The translations under genes were made by a program, and so were the position numbers. DNA of 64,000 nt from Bryobacterales bacterium (GTDB taxonomy: Bacteria > Acidobacteriota > Terriglobia > Bryobacterales > Bryobacteraceae). Under the pieces are notes generated by a model. It saw nothing but the letters and a program-made list of their open reading frames with translations, was not told the origin of the DNA and ran no database searches. Where the stretch lies: contig JADJOP010000032.1 in the NCBI GenBank assembly GCA_016713735.1, positions 1-64,000 of the forward strand, given 5' to 3'. Below are positions 48,300 through 59,878 of this stretch, piece by piece; the first letter of the stretch is position 1, and each line of letters opens with the position of its first letter.

Positions 48300-49862
48300 A
48301 TGAGCTTCCTGTCGCCCCGGCTTCAACTCAAAGTCGCGCAGAAGCAGATCCTGACGCCTGGGCTCGTCCAGATGGTGTCGCTCCTCCAGATGAACCGTCT
48401 GGAGTTGAAAGACCTGATCGCCTCCGAAGTCGCCCAAAACCCTGTTCTGGAAGAAGGCGCCGACGGCGAAGATCTGACGCCCCAGGAAGTGCAGTCGCTG
48501 CTGGAACGCGAGCGCACCTCCGACCCTGCCGACCAGAACATTCTCGACGTCTCCGAGTCGGCGTCCCTGATGCAAGGCGCCGAGGCCACGGCGTCGGAGG
48601 CTTTCGCCGAACCCTTCCCGGTGGTGGAGGAGGCCGAAACAGCTGCCTCCGTCGACGTCGCCCCCTCGTCAGACCCCTTCGATGAGATCGATTTTGGCAG
48701 TTTTTTCGACGACTACCTCGACCCTGGGTTTAAGTCGCCGGCCGCCGAGGCCTCCGACAAGCCGTCGTTTGAGACCTTCCTCAGCTCGCCGGTCACCCTG
48801 TCTGACTATTTGGAGTCGCAGCTCAGCCTGGTGGTCCTGAACGACGACCTCCGGCGCGCCGCAGACGTGATCATTGGCAATCTCAACGAGACGGGCTACC
48901 TGACCGACCCGCTGGAGGACCTGGCCCTGAACGAGGGCCTCACCACCGAGCAGCTTGCCGAGGCCCTCACCGTCGTGCATTCGCTGGATCCGGCGGGCGT
49001 GGGCGCGCGCACCGTGCAGGAGTGTCTGCTGCTGCAACTGGCCAGCCGGAACGGAAAAGGCGGCGTAGCCTGGCAGATCGTGGCCGACCACCTCCATCTT
49101 GTGGAAACGCGCCAGATGAAGGAACTGGCCAAGGTCCTTGGCCGTCCTATTCAGCATGTGGAGACGGCGTTGGAGGTGATTCGCCACCTCGATCCCCGCC
49201 CCGGTTTGCGCTATTCCGGCCCTGGCGCGCGGCAGATTGAGCCTGACGTCTACATCACCAAGGACAGCGACGGCTGGATCATCCAATTGAATGATGACGA
49301 CCTTCCGGTGTTGCGGCTGAATTCGCAATACCGCCGCTTGCTCGACCGTGAGCAGGAGCCGAGCAAAGAAGTCCGCAACTACGTCAAAGAGCGTTTTACC
49401 AGCGCCCTGCTGCTGATGAAGAACATCGAGCAGCGCAAGCAGACCATCATGAAGGTGTGCGAATCGCTGGTGCGGCGGCAGAATGAGTTTCTCGACTACG
49501 GTTTAGACCGTTTGAAGCCGATGATGATTAAAGAGATCGCCGAAGAGATCGGCGTTCACCCCTCGACCGTGAGCCGCGCCGTTGCCAATAAGTATGCGCA
49601 CACGCCGCAGGGGGTCTTCGAGCTGCGCTACTTCTTCTCGGAGGCCGTTCAGGGCCCCGCGGGAAGCGAGACGCCGCTGCTGCTGCTGAAACGCATGGTC
49701 AAGAAAATGATCGAAGAGGAGGACTCACATCATCCGTTGACCGACGATCAGATTACCGCGTTGTTGCGCAAAGGCGGCATTCAAGTGACTCGCCGTACGG
49801 TTGCTAAGTACCGCGAGGATATGAAGATCCCGTCCACGCACCAGCGCAGAATTCGCAGTTGA
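48300..49862 (+). CDS. rpoN: RNA polymerase sigma-54 factor
   Basis: 520 residues. Region I is glutamine/leucine rich (LQLKVAQKQILTPGLVQMVS), region II acidic (about residues 45-160), followed by the core-binding and helix-turn-helix domains (EEIGVHPSTVSRAVANKYAHT, FELRYFFSE). The RpoN box reads RRTVAKYRED near residue 505. It directs transcription from -24/-12 promoters with enhancer-binding ATPases. First gene of a conserved rpoN-hpf-rapZ cluster linked in many bacteria to nitrogen and envelope control. Confidence 0.97.
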   Translation: MSFLSPRLQLKVAQKQILTPGLVQMVSLLQMNRLELKDLIASEVAQNPVLEEGADGEDLTPQEVQSLLERERTSDPADQNILDVSESASLMQGAEATASEAFAEPFPVVEEAETAASVDVAPSSDPFDEIDFGSFFDDYLDPGFKSPAAEASDKPSFETFLSSPVTLSDYLESQLSLVVLNDDLRRAADVIIGNLNETGYLTDPLEDLALNEGLTTEQLAEALTVVHSLDPAGVGARTVQECLLLQLASRNGKGGVAWQIVADHLHLVETRQMKELAKVLGRPIQHVETALEVIRHLDPRPGLRYSGPGARQIEPDVYITKDSDGWIIQLNDDDLPVLRLNSQYRRLLDREQEPSKEVRNYVKERFTSALLLMKNIEQRKQTIMKVCESLVRRQNEFLDYGLDRLKPMMIKEIAEEIGVHPSTVSRAVANKYAHTPQGVFELRYFFSEAVQGPAGSETPLLLLKRMVKKMIEEEDSHHPLTDDQITALLRKGGIQVTRRTVAKYREDMKIPSTHQRRIRS

Positions 49863-49923
49863 TTCCAACCCGGCCGCGTCGCCAGAAGTGGGTTCAGCGT
49901 CACCGCCGGGAAGAGGAGGATCG

Positions 49924-50457
49924 ATGAAAATCGCCTATACCGGAAAACTCGAGAAGCTCGACCCGGTCTCCCAGAAGAAGTTGGATGCCCGCATCGCCAA
50001 GCTCAGCAAGATGCTGGATGGCCGCGGAGAAAAGGAAGCCCACGTCATCTTCACCCGGCAGCGGCACCTGCACCAGGCCGAGATCACGGTGAACTACTAT
50101 GACCACCCGCTGGTTGGGGCGGGCGATGCTACCGAGAAGCTGCCCGCATTGCTGGCGGCATTCGACAAGCTGGAAAAACAGGTGGTGAAGCACCGCACCA
50201 AGTGGCGCGACGCCAAGCGCAATGGCGGCGGCGCCCTGAAGCGGGCTGAACCCGCCGCTGCGCCCGCCCCGGTCGAGGAGGCTGAGGAGACGCGCATCAA
50301 CCGTGTGCGGCTGCGCAAGCGCCCGATGAGCGCCGAAGAGGCGATGCTGGAAATCAGCACGAAGAAGAACTACATTGCCTTCCAAGATGCCGACTCGGGC
50401 GGTGTCTCGATCCTGATTCGCCGCCCCGACGGGCACTTCGACCTCGTCGAAGCCTGA
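49924..50457 (+). CDS. hpf: Long-form ribosome hibernation promoting factor
   Basis: 177 residues from the ATG at 49924, which has GAGGAGG five bases upstream; an in-frame start at 49888 is not needed. The N-terminal S30AE domain (MKIAYTGKLEKLDP, KEAHVIFTRQRHLHQAEITV) is joined by a proline/alanine-rich linker to the dimerisation domain (RKRPMSAEEAMLEISTKKNY, SILIRRPDGHFDLVEA), the mark of long HPF that makes 100S ribosomes directly. Lies 61 bp after rpoN, a classic arrangement. Confidence 0.93.
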   Translation: MKIAYTGKLEKLDPVSQKKLDARIAKLSKMLDGRGEKEAHVIFTRQRHLHQAEITVNYYDHPLVGAGDATEKLPALLAAFDKLEKQVVKHRTKWRDAKRNGGGALKRAEPAAAPAPVEEAEETRINRVRLRKRPMSAEEAMLEISTKKNYIAFQDADSGGVSILIRRPDGHFDLVEA

Positions 50458-50468
50458 TAGGCCGCCTG

Positions 50469-51404
50469 ATGCCGCCGCGCGCACCGAAACAGAAGCCCAA
50501 GAAGAGGAAAAAAGAAGAGGGGGTAGCTCCACAAGCCCCCTCGCTTTCCAACGATCCCGAACTGATTCTTGTGACCGGGCTCAGCGGCTCCGGCAAGGGG
50601 ACGGTGATCCGCGCGCTGGAGGATCTCGGCTATTACTCCGTGGACAACCTGCCGCTCGACCTGATGGAGAAGTTCGCCGAGCTCACCAAGGACTCGCCCA
50701 ACATTCGCCGCGCCGCCCTGGTTGTGGATGTCCGCGAGGGGCGCAACCTGGAGCGTTTCCCGGTGCTCTACGCGGCGCTCAAGAAGAAGCTGCGCTGCAC
50801 GCTGGTGTATCTCGAAGCGGAGCGCGACATTATTGTGCGCCGGTTCTCGGAGACGCGCCGCCCGCACCCGCTGGGCACGGAGCGTTCCGTGACGCGCAGC
50901 GTGCTGATTGAACGCGAACGGCTGGCCCCGATCCGCGCTCTGGCTGACCTGATCGTGGATACGTCGAAGTTCAACGTCCACGAGTTGAAGGACTTCATTC
51001 GCGAGAAGTTCTCCAGCGGGGAAGCCGCGCGCACGATTCGCCTCTACATCACCAGCTTCGGCTACCGTAACGGCGTGCCGACCGACGGCGACCTCGTCTT
51101 CGACGTCCGCTTCCTGCCCAACCCCAACTACATCCCGGAGTTCAAACCTCTCACCGGGCGCAATCCGCGAGTGGCCCGCTACATCCTGAGCTTCCCCCAG
51201 ACGCAGGAGTTTGTCTCGCGCATCTCGGAGATGCTGGTTTACCTGCTGCCGCATTACATCCGGGAAGGCAAAACCTACCTTACGATCGCTTTCGGCTGCA
51301 CGGGCGGACAACACCGCTCGGTGTTCATGGCAGACGAGATCGGCCGGCGCCTGAAGAAGGCGGGCTTCCACGCCCGGATTACCCACCGCGACGCTCCCAA
51401 ATAG
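50469..51404 (+). CDS. rapZ: RNase adapter / nucleotide-binding protein RapZ
   Basis: 311 residues. A basic N-terminal extension of about 28 residues (KQKPKKRKKEEG) precedes Walker A GLSGSGKG at 37-44. Further family motifs are DLGYYSVDNLPL, VDVREGRNLERF, RFSETRRPHPLG and the C-terminal ITSFGYRNGVP, DVRFLPNPNY, IAFGCTGGQHRSV. In Proteobacteria RapZ controls amino-sugar synthesis through small RNAs. The role in Acidobacteria is not known. Follows hpf by 11 bp. Confidence 0.94.
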   Translation: MPPRAPKQKPKKRKKEEGVAPQAPSLSNDPELILVTGLSGSGKGTVIRALEDLGYYSVDNLPLDLMEKFAELTKDSPNIRRAALVVDVREGRNLERFPVLYAALKKKLRCTLVYLEAERDIIVRRFSETRRPHPLGTERSVTRSVLIERERLAPIRALADLIVDTSKFNVHELKDFIREKFSSGEAARTIRLYITSFGYRNGVPTDGDLVFDVRFLPNPNYIPEFKPLTGRNPRVARYILSFPQTQEFVSRISEMLVYLLPHYIREGKTYLTIAFGCTGGQHRSVFMADEIGRRLKKAGFHARITHRDAPK

Positions 51405-51559
51405 CGAAAAAGGGCGCTTCCCCCGTACCAAACTAAGCACCACCGTAACGTGTACCGCACACCCCAGATGGCGAACACACGGCAAATATAACCTTAGATG
51501 AGACCCCTCAGAGCCCTCAGACCGCTCCCCCCACATGCGTCCGAATTAGGACTATGTTC

Positions 51560-51660
51560 TAGTACTTTTTCGATCTCTAACTGATTGAGAATCCGGGTTA
51601 CACCCCGCCTGCGCTAGTACTTGCTTGACGTTTGTAAGCTATTGATCTCATAGTACTTTT
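51560..51660 (+). repeat. Three TAGTACTT direct repeats
   Basis: Copies start at 51560 (CTAGTACTTTTT), 51615 (CTAGTACTTG) and 51651 (ATAGTACTTTT). The core AGTACT is itself palindromic. Spacings are 55 and 36 bp. They lie 50-150 bp upstream of the TATACT promoter element of a PEP-CTERM gene, the usual place for activator sites. Confidence 0.5.
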
Positions 51661-51710
51661 CCGTTTCGTCCAACGCATTTTAGGCCTGCCCTTGGGCACC
51701 ATCCGCTCGC

Positions 51711-51716
51711 TATACT
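51711..51716 (+). promoter_or_regulatory. TATACT -10-like element of the PEP-CTERM gene
   Basis: TATACT lies 53 bp before the ATG at 51770, leaving a leader of about 47 bases that contains GGAGGAG. No matching -35 is seen, consistent with an activated promoter using the AGTACT repeats upstream. Confidence 0.4.
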
Positions 51717-51769
51717 CCTTGCGAGAGTTGTCCACAAACACTCAAAAAGTCTGGAGGAGACGAACAAAC

Positions 51770-52487
51770 ATGAAGAAATTCCTACTGATGTTCGCCGTGG
51801 CCGTGATGACGGTCAGCATGGCGAGCGCGACGACAATTGGCGACCTGATCGGCACCGACGCCAGCAATGGCTTCGTGGTCGGCGACAAAGTGTTCTATGG
51901 ATTTGAATGCGCAGTCACGACCGGTGGCGGCGCAAACTACAGCTGCGCCAACGTGAACAGCTGGGGCGTGTCGGCTATCAATGGCCCGGACTACGGCCTC
52001 AACTTTGTCACGAACCTGACGGTCCAGGGCAACAGCTTCATTGATGTCGACCTGAGCTTCTATGTGAAGTCGCTGGCTGGCTCCACGATCACTGGCATCG
52101 GTCTTGGTTTCACTCCGTCGGTGGCTGGCTCTGGCTACGCCAAGATTGCCGAGACCGCGATTGACCAGTCCGATCTGAACAACACCGGCACTGCTCTCGT
52201 GCAGAAGCTCGGCCCGGCCAACGATTTGACCGACCCCCCCGGGTGAAACCGGTGACGTTCTCGTCCTCGGCCACACCGCCCAGATCCTGAAGGTCACCAA
52301 GGACATCCTCGTTGAGGGTTGCTACAACGGACAGTGCTCCAACGAAGCGTTCAATACGGGTGGCATCACCAACTTCGAGCAGACCTTCCCGCAGATCGGC
52401 GAGAACACGGTTCCCGAGCCGGGCACCTACGCCCTCATGGGCGCTGGCCTGATCGGCCTTCGCGTTCTGCGCCGCCGCAAGGCCTAA
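51770..52487 (+). CDS. PEP-CTERM surface protein, frame-shifted at a C7 run
   Basis: Signal peptide MKKFLLMFAVAVMTVSMASA, then a Gly/Asn/Ser-rich beta-type body (VGDKVFYGFECAVTTGGG, VQGNSFIDVDLSFYVKS). The first frame stops right after seven cytosines at 52234-52240. Removing one C continues the protein as GETGDVLVLGHTAQILKVTK up to the sorting tail VPEPGTYALMGAGLIG-LRVLRRRKA. The tail has the PEP motif, a membrane helix and an Arg cluster recognised by exosortase. The total length is then 238 residues. The exosortase itself is not in the window. A strong terminator follows. Confidence 0.85.
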
Positions 52488-52517
52488 CGAAATCCAGGAC
52501 AACTCCTCGGAGAGAAA

Positions 52518-52548
52518 GACCTCCGGCTTCGGCCGGAGGTCTTTTTTT
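52518..52548 (+). terminator. Rho-independent terminator
   Basis: GACCTCCGGC pairs perfectly with GCCGGAGGTC around a TTCG tetraloop (52518-52541), followed by seven T residues. It lies 30 bp after the PEP-CTERM stop. Confidence 0.95.
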
Positions 52549-52567
52549 CGTTGGTATCCTTGTTTTC

Positions 52568-53002
52568 ATGGCCTACTGTGCCTCCTGCGGCGCCGAAGTG
52601 CGCGGCAAATTTTGTGAACAGTGCGGCGCTGCCCTGGACTTGCCCGAGGCTGTGATCCGGCTCTCCAACGAAGAGTCCGCCTCCCAACTGCCCGAGAACG
52701 TCGCCTCCGCGCTTTGTTACTTCCTTGGCTTCCTGAGCGGCATCTTCTTTCTCCTTTGGCCGGCTTACCACAACAACCGCAAGGTCCGCTTCCACGCGCT
52801 GCAGTCGATCCTGTTTTCCGCCTTCTACCTGGTGGTGGTGTTCACGGTGGGCGTCGTGCTGCCGCCGGCACTCTCGCAGATTCTTGCTCCCGTCATCCAA
52901 CTGGGCAGCCTGGGCATTTGGCTCCACATCATGTGGCGTGTGTATCATGGCCACGAGGTGGAACTTCCTGTCCTTGGTCCAGCGGCAAGGAAACAGGCGT
53001 AG
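52568..53002 (+). CDS. Zinc-ribbon membrane protein (DUF4870/Tic20-like)
   Basis: 144 residues. The N-terminus YCASCGAEVRGKFCEQCG is a four-cysteine zinc ribbon. Three membrane segments follow (ALCYFLGFLSGIFFLLWPAY, QSILFSAFYLVVVFTVGVVL, VIQLGSLGIWLHIMWRVY), with VRFHALQS between the first two as in DUF4870/Tic20-like proteins. Function unknown. Nineteen bases separate the start from the end of the terminator, so it probably has its own promoter. Confidence 0.78.
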   Translation: MAYCASCGAEVRGKFCEQCGAALDLPEAVIRLSNEESASQLPENVASALCYFLGFLSGIFFLLWPAYHNNRKVRFHALQSILFSAFYLVVVFTVGVVLPPALSQILAPVIQLGSLGIWLHIMWRVYHGHEVELPVLGPAARKQA

Positions 53003-53028
53003 CCGGAAAGCCTCGCGGTGCGTCCCAT

Positions 53029-54063
53029 ATGGTGGTGATTCGCTTCTGTCTGCTCGCCGCCCTGCTTACGGGCCTGCTCCCGGCCCAAGCCCCCCGCATT
53101 GGCATTATTGACTTCTACGGCCGCCAGAATGTGGCCGAAGCCAAGCTGCTCAAGGCGCTGGGCAAACAGCCGGGCGATGAGCTGCCGCGCTCCAAAGGCG
53201 ACGCCGAGGAGCAACTGGAGCAGGTGGAGGGAGTGGTGCGGGCCAACCTCGAGGCCGCCTGCTGTGAGGACGGCAAAGCGATTCTCTACATTGGCATTGA
53301 GGAGAAGGGCGCTCCGCACTTCGACTTCAACGCTCCGGGGGCGGAAGCGGTCCTGCTGCCCCGCGAGGTCCACGACGAGTATGTCGCTTTTCTGGCCTCG
53401 GTGGGCCTGGCGGTCCGCGGCGGCGACACGGCCGAGGATCTTTCCCGCGGCCACTCGCTGATGGCCAACCCGGCGTGCCGCGCCCACCAGGAGAAGTTCC
53501 TCGCCCTGGCCGAAGCCGAACTGCCCAGGCTGCGCCAGGTGCTGCGCTCTTCCTTCGATGAGGAGCATCGCGCCATCGCCGCTTACGTGATCGGTTATGC
53601 CCCGAAGAAGGAAGCCGTCATTGACGACCTGCAATACTCTTTACGCGACCCTGACGACACGGTGCGCAACAACGCCATGCGGTCACTGGCGGCGATCGCC
53701 ATCCTGTCCCAGAAGCAGCCGGAGTTGGAACTGAAGATCTCCCCGACGTGGTTTATCGAGAGTCTCAATTCGATCATCTGGCAGGACCGCATCACGGCCG
53801 CGAACACGCTCGTCACGCTCACCGAAACGCGCGAGGAGCGCATCATGACCCATCTTCGCGAGCGGGCCTTGCCGGCGATCCGCGAAATGGCCGCCTGGAA
53901 GCACCTGCCGCACGCCCTGCCGGGGTTCATCCTGGCCGGACGCATCGCCGGGTTTGGCGAAACCGAGATTCAGGACTTGTGGAAGCGCGGCGACCGGAAG
54001 ACCCTGCTGGCTAAGCTCAGCGCCTCAGATAAGCGAGCAAAGCAGCCGGGTCGTCCGAAATAA
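53029..54063 (+). CDS. Exported protein with POTRA-like N-terminal segment and HEAT-like repeats
   Basis: 344 residues. Signal MVVIRFCLLAALLTGLLPAQ. The following region (RIGIIDFYGRQNVAEAKLLK, an intervening helix with EEQLEQVEGVVRANLE, then KAILYIGIEEKG) has the strand-helix-helix-strand-strand pattern of a POTRA domain. The second half is alpha-helical (HRAIAAYVIGYAPKKEAVID, DPDDTVRNNAMRSLAAIAIL) like HEAT repeats. No named family recognised. The 3' end overlaps the convergent GDPD gene by 47 bp. Confidence 0.62.
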   Translation: MVVIRFCLLAALLTGLLPAQAPRIGIIDFYGRQNVAEAKLLKALGKQPGDELPRSKGDAEEQLEQVEGVVRANLEAACCEDGKAILYIGIEEKGAPHFDFNAPGAEAVLLPREVHDEYVAFLASVGLAVRGGDTAEDLSRGHSLMANPACRAHQEKFLALAEAELPRLRQVLRSSFDEEHRAIAAYVIGYAPKKEAVIDDLQYSLRDPDDTVRNNAMRSLAAIAILSQKQPELELKISPTWFIESLNSIIWQDRITAANTLVTLTETREERIMTHLRERALPAIREMAAWKHLPHALPGFILAGRIAGFGETEIQDLWKRGDRKTLLAKLSASDKRAKQPGRPK

Positions 54064-54862
54064 TCGCATCCACGCCTGCCTCCACGAGCTTCTTCCACTG
54101 CTCGGGCTCGTTGGCGGTCCACGGCACCACCTGCAAGCCGGCGGCGTGAGCCCGCTCGACCAGGGCCGCGTTGACCAGCGTGTAGTGCGGCGAACAGATC
54201 GTCGCGCCGGTTTCCACCGTTGCTTTCACGACATCGCGCATGCCCATCTGTTCAAACAGCGCCGAGAGCCGGATCTCCGGCGCCAGCGCCTTCACGGCCT
54301 TCAGCGTCCGGAAATCGAAGCTCTGCACGATGACCCGCTTCTCCAGCTTGTGCCGACGGATCGCCTCCACCATCAGGCGGGCAAACTCGCCGGGCGCGGG
54401 CGTCAATTGCGGGTATTTCGCGAAAATCTTCGTTTCCACGTTGAACTCGAACGTGCCGCGAGGGGCGAGCGCGTAGACCTCGTCGAGGGTGGGCACGCGT
54501 GTGCCCGGCGCCGCCACCTGGCGGGGGAACTGCGGATTCACCTTCGCCCCGCAATCCCAGCGCCGCAGCTCAGCCAGGGTCATCTCGCGAATGACGTTCG
54601 TCCCCAACCAGCCCGCCGGGGCGGTGCAATAGTGCGAGTTCATGCGCGGGTCGTGTGACACCACGAGCACGTTGTCCTTGGTGACGGCCACATCCAGTTC
54701 GAGCACGTCGACGCCCGCCTGGATCGCATACTCGAAGGCCGGCAGGGTGTTCTCGGGCCGGACAGCGCGTGCGCCGCGATGGCCGTGGACCAGAATGGAA
54801 GAAGCCGCCTGGATACTCATGACGCTCACCACAAGAAGAATGAATAGAGATCGAAAAATCAT
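54017..54862 (-). CDS. Secreted glycerophosphodiester phosphodiesterase
   Basis: 281 residues with signal MIFRSLFILLVVSVMSIQA. Hydrolyses glycerophosphodiesters to G3P and an alcohol. The catalytic set HGHRGARAVRPENTLPAF, VLELDVAVTKDNVLVVSHDP, FEFNVETKIF and VIVQSFDFRTL is complete, and the end VVPWTANEPEQWKKLVEAGVDAIISDDP is typical. It could recycle head groups for the lipid genes elsewhere in the window. Divergent from the Gfo/Idh/MocA gene with 34 bp between starts. Confidence 0.93.
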   Translation of the reverse strand: MIFRSLFILLVVSVMSIQAASSILVHGHRGARAVRPENTLPAFEYAIQAGVDVLELDVAVTKDNVLVVSHDPRMNSHYCTAPAGWLGTNVIREMTLAELRRWDCGAKVNPQFPRQVAAPGTRVPTLDEVYALAPRGTFEFNVETKIFAKYPQLTPAPGEFARLMVEAIRRHKLEKRVIVQSFDFRTLKAVKALAPEIRLSALFEQMGMRDVVKATVETGATICSPHYTLVNAALVERAHAAGLQVVPWTANEPEQWKKLVEAGVDAIISDDPAALLAYLRR

Positions 54863-54896
54863 CGTATCGAGCCTATATTTAGAATGTCACGCCTTT

Positions 54897-56240
54897 ATGA
54901 AACTCTCACCCCCCTCCTCACTCTCACGGCGGAGCTTTGCCCGCACGGCGGCGTCGGCCACCGCACTTTCCTACTCGCGTATTTGGGGCGCCAATGACCG
55001 TCTCCACATGGGCTACATCGGAGTCGGCAACCGTGGCGACCAGGTTCACGACGGGTTCCTCGAACATGGCGACCAGGAGACGGTGGCCGTGTGCGACCTG
55101 CGCGAAGACTATATGGACTTCGCGGTGAAGAAGTCGCGGGCCACACCCAAGAAGTACAAGGACTGGCGCCAGGTGTTGGACGACAAGAACGTCGATGCGG
55201 TGGCCATCGCCACGCCGGACCACTGGCACGCCCTGATGTTCAACGCTGCCTGCAAGGCGGGCAAGGACGTCTACGTGGAGAAGCCGCTGTCGCTCACAGT
55301 GGTGGAAGGCCGGCGCATGGTGGATGTGGCGCGAGAGACCAAGCGCGTTACGCAGGTGGGCATCCACCGCCGCTCGGGCAAGTTCCTGCAAGAGGCGGCG
55401 CGCCTGGTGCGCGAAGGCGCCATCGGCCACGTCACGGTGGCGCGGGGCTACCATTTGCAGAACGAGTGGCCCAAGGGCATCGGCAACCCCGCTGACGAGC
55501 AGCCCTGGGATGCCGAAGCCTGGGACAAGTGGCTTGGGCCCGCACCGAAGGTGCCGTACAACAAGAACCGCGCCTTCTACAATTTCCGCTGGTTCTACAA
55601 CTACTCCGGCGGCCAGTTGACCAACTTCGGCGTGCATTACATGGATATGCTGCGGTGGTGCATTGGGAAGGATGCGCCGAAGGCAGTGGTGGCGATGGGC
55701 GGCAAGTACGCCATCGACGACAACCGCGAGATTCCCGACACGCTTGAGGTGATGTGGGATTTTGGCGGCACGATGATCAACTTCGTGCAGTACAACGCCA
55801 ACCGCGCCCCTGGCAACGCCAAGAACTCCGAGATGGAGCTGCGCGGCACCAAGGGCACGATGTATCTGTGGGGCAACCGCTGGGAGATCGTGCCGGAGAA
55901 GGTGAGCGACTCGCCGCGCCCGGGGCGTTCGCCGGTGGACCGCCAGATGGAGCGCAACATCGGCACGCTGTCGGAGATGATCAAGCCCGCCACCATGCAG
56001 GGCTCGGCCGACACCGCTTTTCACGCCCGCAACTTCATCGACTGCGTGAAGTCACGCGCCAAGTGCAACTGCGACATCCTCGACGGCCACCTCTCGACCT
56101 CGGCCACCATTATCGGGAACATCGCCCTGAAGACGAAGAGTTACCTCGAATGGGACGCGAAGACCGAGAAGTTCACCAACAACCCGGCGGCGAACAAGTG
56201 GCTGCACTACGAATACCGCGCGCCGTACAAGCTCGGCTGA
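54897..56240 (+). CDS. Exported Gfo/Idh/MocA family oxidoreductase
   Basis: 447 residues. Twin-arginine signal LSRRSFARTAASATALS, then the NAD(P) domain MGYIGVGNRGDQVHDGF, AVAIATPDHWHALMFNAAC and the family motif VYVEKPLSLTVVEG. The C-terminal domain includes GVHYMDMLRWCIG, with the conserved His, and ELRGTKGTMYLWG. Secreted members usually have tightly bound cofactor and oxidise sugars, a common paralogous family in this phylum. A TATATT lies 17 bases before the ATG. Confidence 0.88.
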   Translation: MKLSPPSSLSRRSFARTAASATALSYSRIWGANDRLHMGYIGVGNRGDQVHDGFLEHGDQETVAVCDLREDYMDFAVKKSRATPKKYKDWRQVLDDKNVDAVAIATPDHWHALMFNAACKAGKDVYVEKPLSLTVVEGRRMVDVARETKRVTQVGIHRRSGKFLQEAARLVREGAIGHVTVARGYHLQNEWPKGIGNPADEQPWDAEAWDKWLGPAPKVPYNKNRAFYNFRWFYNYSGGQLTNFGVHYMDMLRWCIGKDAPKAVVAMGGKYAIDDNREIPDTLEVMWDFGGTMINFVQYNANRAPGNAKNSEMELRGTKGTMYLWGNRWEIVPEKVSDSPRPGRSPVDRQMERNIGTLSEMIKPATMQGSADTAFHARNFIDCVKSRAKCNCDILDGHLSTSATIIGNIALKTKSYLEWDAKTEKFTNNPAANKWLHYEYRAPYKLG

Positions 56241-56692
56241 TCGTCATCGCGCTGGCGCTTCTGGCGGCCGTGCCTGCTGCTGTTGCACAGGCCGCGCCGC
56301 AGGGGCTGGCGCAGATCTTCGTTTACTCGCTGCGCGAGACGGCGGCGCATCTGTGGATGCCGGTGAAGTTCGACGGTGAGATTGCGGCCGAGGTGCGGCG
56401 GGGGAGGTTCTTCACGATCGCGTGCGACCCGGGACCGCACGTGCTCATCATCGAGCAGGGCGTGCCCGTGGCCGTGGAGGCGCGAGCGGACCGCCCCGCC
56501 TACGTGCGGCTCGACTGGCACTACCAGTTGGGGCGGCGGCCGATTCCGGTGCTGGGTGTCGTCCCCGCGCGCATCGCGGAGGCTGAGTTGCGGCATCTGA
56601 GCTACATTGAGGCGAAGAAGGTGCGGTCAGCGGCGGTGCTGAAGACGGACCCGCGGCCAGCCGAGGAGTGGCGGCTGAAGACGCGGAAGTAG
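56198..56692 (+). CDS. Small secreted protein, possibly DUF2846-like
   Basis: 164 residues from GTG at 56198, which gives the signal VAALRIPRAVQARLIVIALA and overlaps the Gfo/Idh/MocA gene by 43 bp. A CTG at 56237 is the only start that would avoid this. The core MPVKFDGEIAAEVRRGRFFT, CDPGPHVLIIEQG and AYVRLDWHY resembles DUF2846-type beta domains that follow a Gly-x-Tyr/Phe-x-x-x-x-x-x-PGxH pattern. Role unknown; probably co-transcribed with the oxidoreductase. Confidence 0.6.
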   Translation: MAALRIPRAVQARLIVIALALLAAVPAAVAQAAPQGLAQIFVYSLRETAAHLWMPVKFDGEIAAEVRRGRFFTIACDPGPHVLIIEQGVPVAVEARADRPAYVRLDWHYQLGRRPIPVLGVVPARIAEAELRHLSYIEAKKVRSAAVLKTDPRPAEEWRLKTRK

Positions 56693-56698
56693 GGGCGA

Positions 56699-59877
<3,179 letters not shown>

Positions 59878-59878
<1 letters not shown>

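Larger units (their letters stand above)
51405..51769. other. Intergenic regulatory region upstream of the PEP-CTERM gene
   Basis: This 365-bp stretch has lower GC than the window average. It contains three AGTACT repeats (listed separately), a -10-like TATACT at 51711-51716 and the ribosome site GGAGGAG at about 51753. I found no open frame of note and no convincing terminator for rapZ. Confidence 0.5.

Noticed and set aside
51690..51716. Sigma-54 promoter upstream of the PEP-CTERM gene
   Set aside because: GGGCACC suggests a -24 element and rpoN is nearby, but no GC dinucleotide occurs at the required 10-bp spacing.
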